A DNA stretch of 13,665 bases from a bacterium (lineage in GTDB: Bacteria > Spirochaetota > UBA4802 > UBA5550), in assembly GCA_024224995.1 (NCBI GenBank), contig JAAENB010000036.1:1-13665 (forward strand), written 5' to 3'. Position 1 is the first letter of the stretch; every line of letters begins with the position of its first letter. A program made the position numbers and the translations under genes. Below, piece by piece: positions 13,661 to 13,665 of this stretch. The notes under the pieces were generated by a model, which ran no database searches, was not told where the DNA came from, and saw only the letters and a program-made list of their open reading frames with translations.

Positions 13661-13665
13661 CGCAG

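Overview
The window reads as chromosomal DNA of a free-living or host-associated bacterium with moderate GC content. A spirochaete is my best guess, at moderate confidence. Four things point there: many small lipoproteins whose lipoboxes are relaxed (Phe or Ile at -3 in three of the four complete ones); a giant Ser/Thr kinase-ATPase-histidine kinase fusion of a type common in Leptospira/Treponema relatives (also in cyanobacteria and myxobacteria); strong AGGAGG-type ribosome binding sites with ordinary TTGACA/TATAAT-like promoters, which argues against Bacteroidota; and the absence of any operon of housekeeping genes. No rRNA, tRNA, CRISPR or transposase gene is visible.

Layout. 1-1656: the 3' end of one lipoprotein-like gene, a spacer rich in palindromes, then a complete paralogue (413 aa lipoprotein with chitobiase-C-terminal/Fn3-associated-like repeats). 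1657-2547: no gene. It holds a tandem array of three GC-rich repeat units, a displaced terminator, a promoter and a folded 5' leader. 2548-4167: a 539 aa lipoprotein with a possible clan-CD (caspase/gingipain-like) peptidase domain. 4168-5327: terminator, promoter, a small secreted protein and a single-pass membrane protein. 5328-5804 (minus): a small lipoprotein, convergent with the previous gene and divergent from the next. 5957-12190: one 2077 aa cytoplasmic signalling protein (Ser/Thr kinase, AAA ATPase, helical repeats, GAF, HisKA histidine kinase, receiver, LytS-type histidine kinase). 12192-12414: a MITE-like inverted repeat with a long hairpin at its centre. 12437-12615: a miniature transcription unit with a -35 box, perfect Shine-Dalgarno, 14-codon frame and strong terminator. 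12624-13400 (minus): a lipoprotein with a coiled coil and a phage-tail-collar-like domain. 13497-13660: a fourth unit of the repeat family seen at 1.7-2.3 kb.

How the parts relate. Almost every protein is predicted to be exported or envelope-bound except the giant kinase, so the region looks like an envelope/sensing island rather than a metabolic pathway. I see no LytTR or other response regulator to receive the kinase output. The most unusual DNA is the repeat family: units share ends (CTCTCAAGAAACTA on the left, GTATTTTTCCCC on the right) but carry different hairpin cores. One core shares its loop, but not its stem, with the hairpin after the kinase gene.
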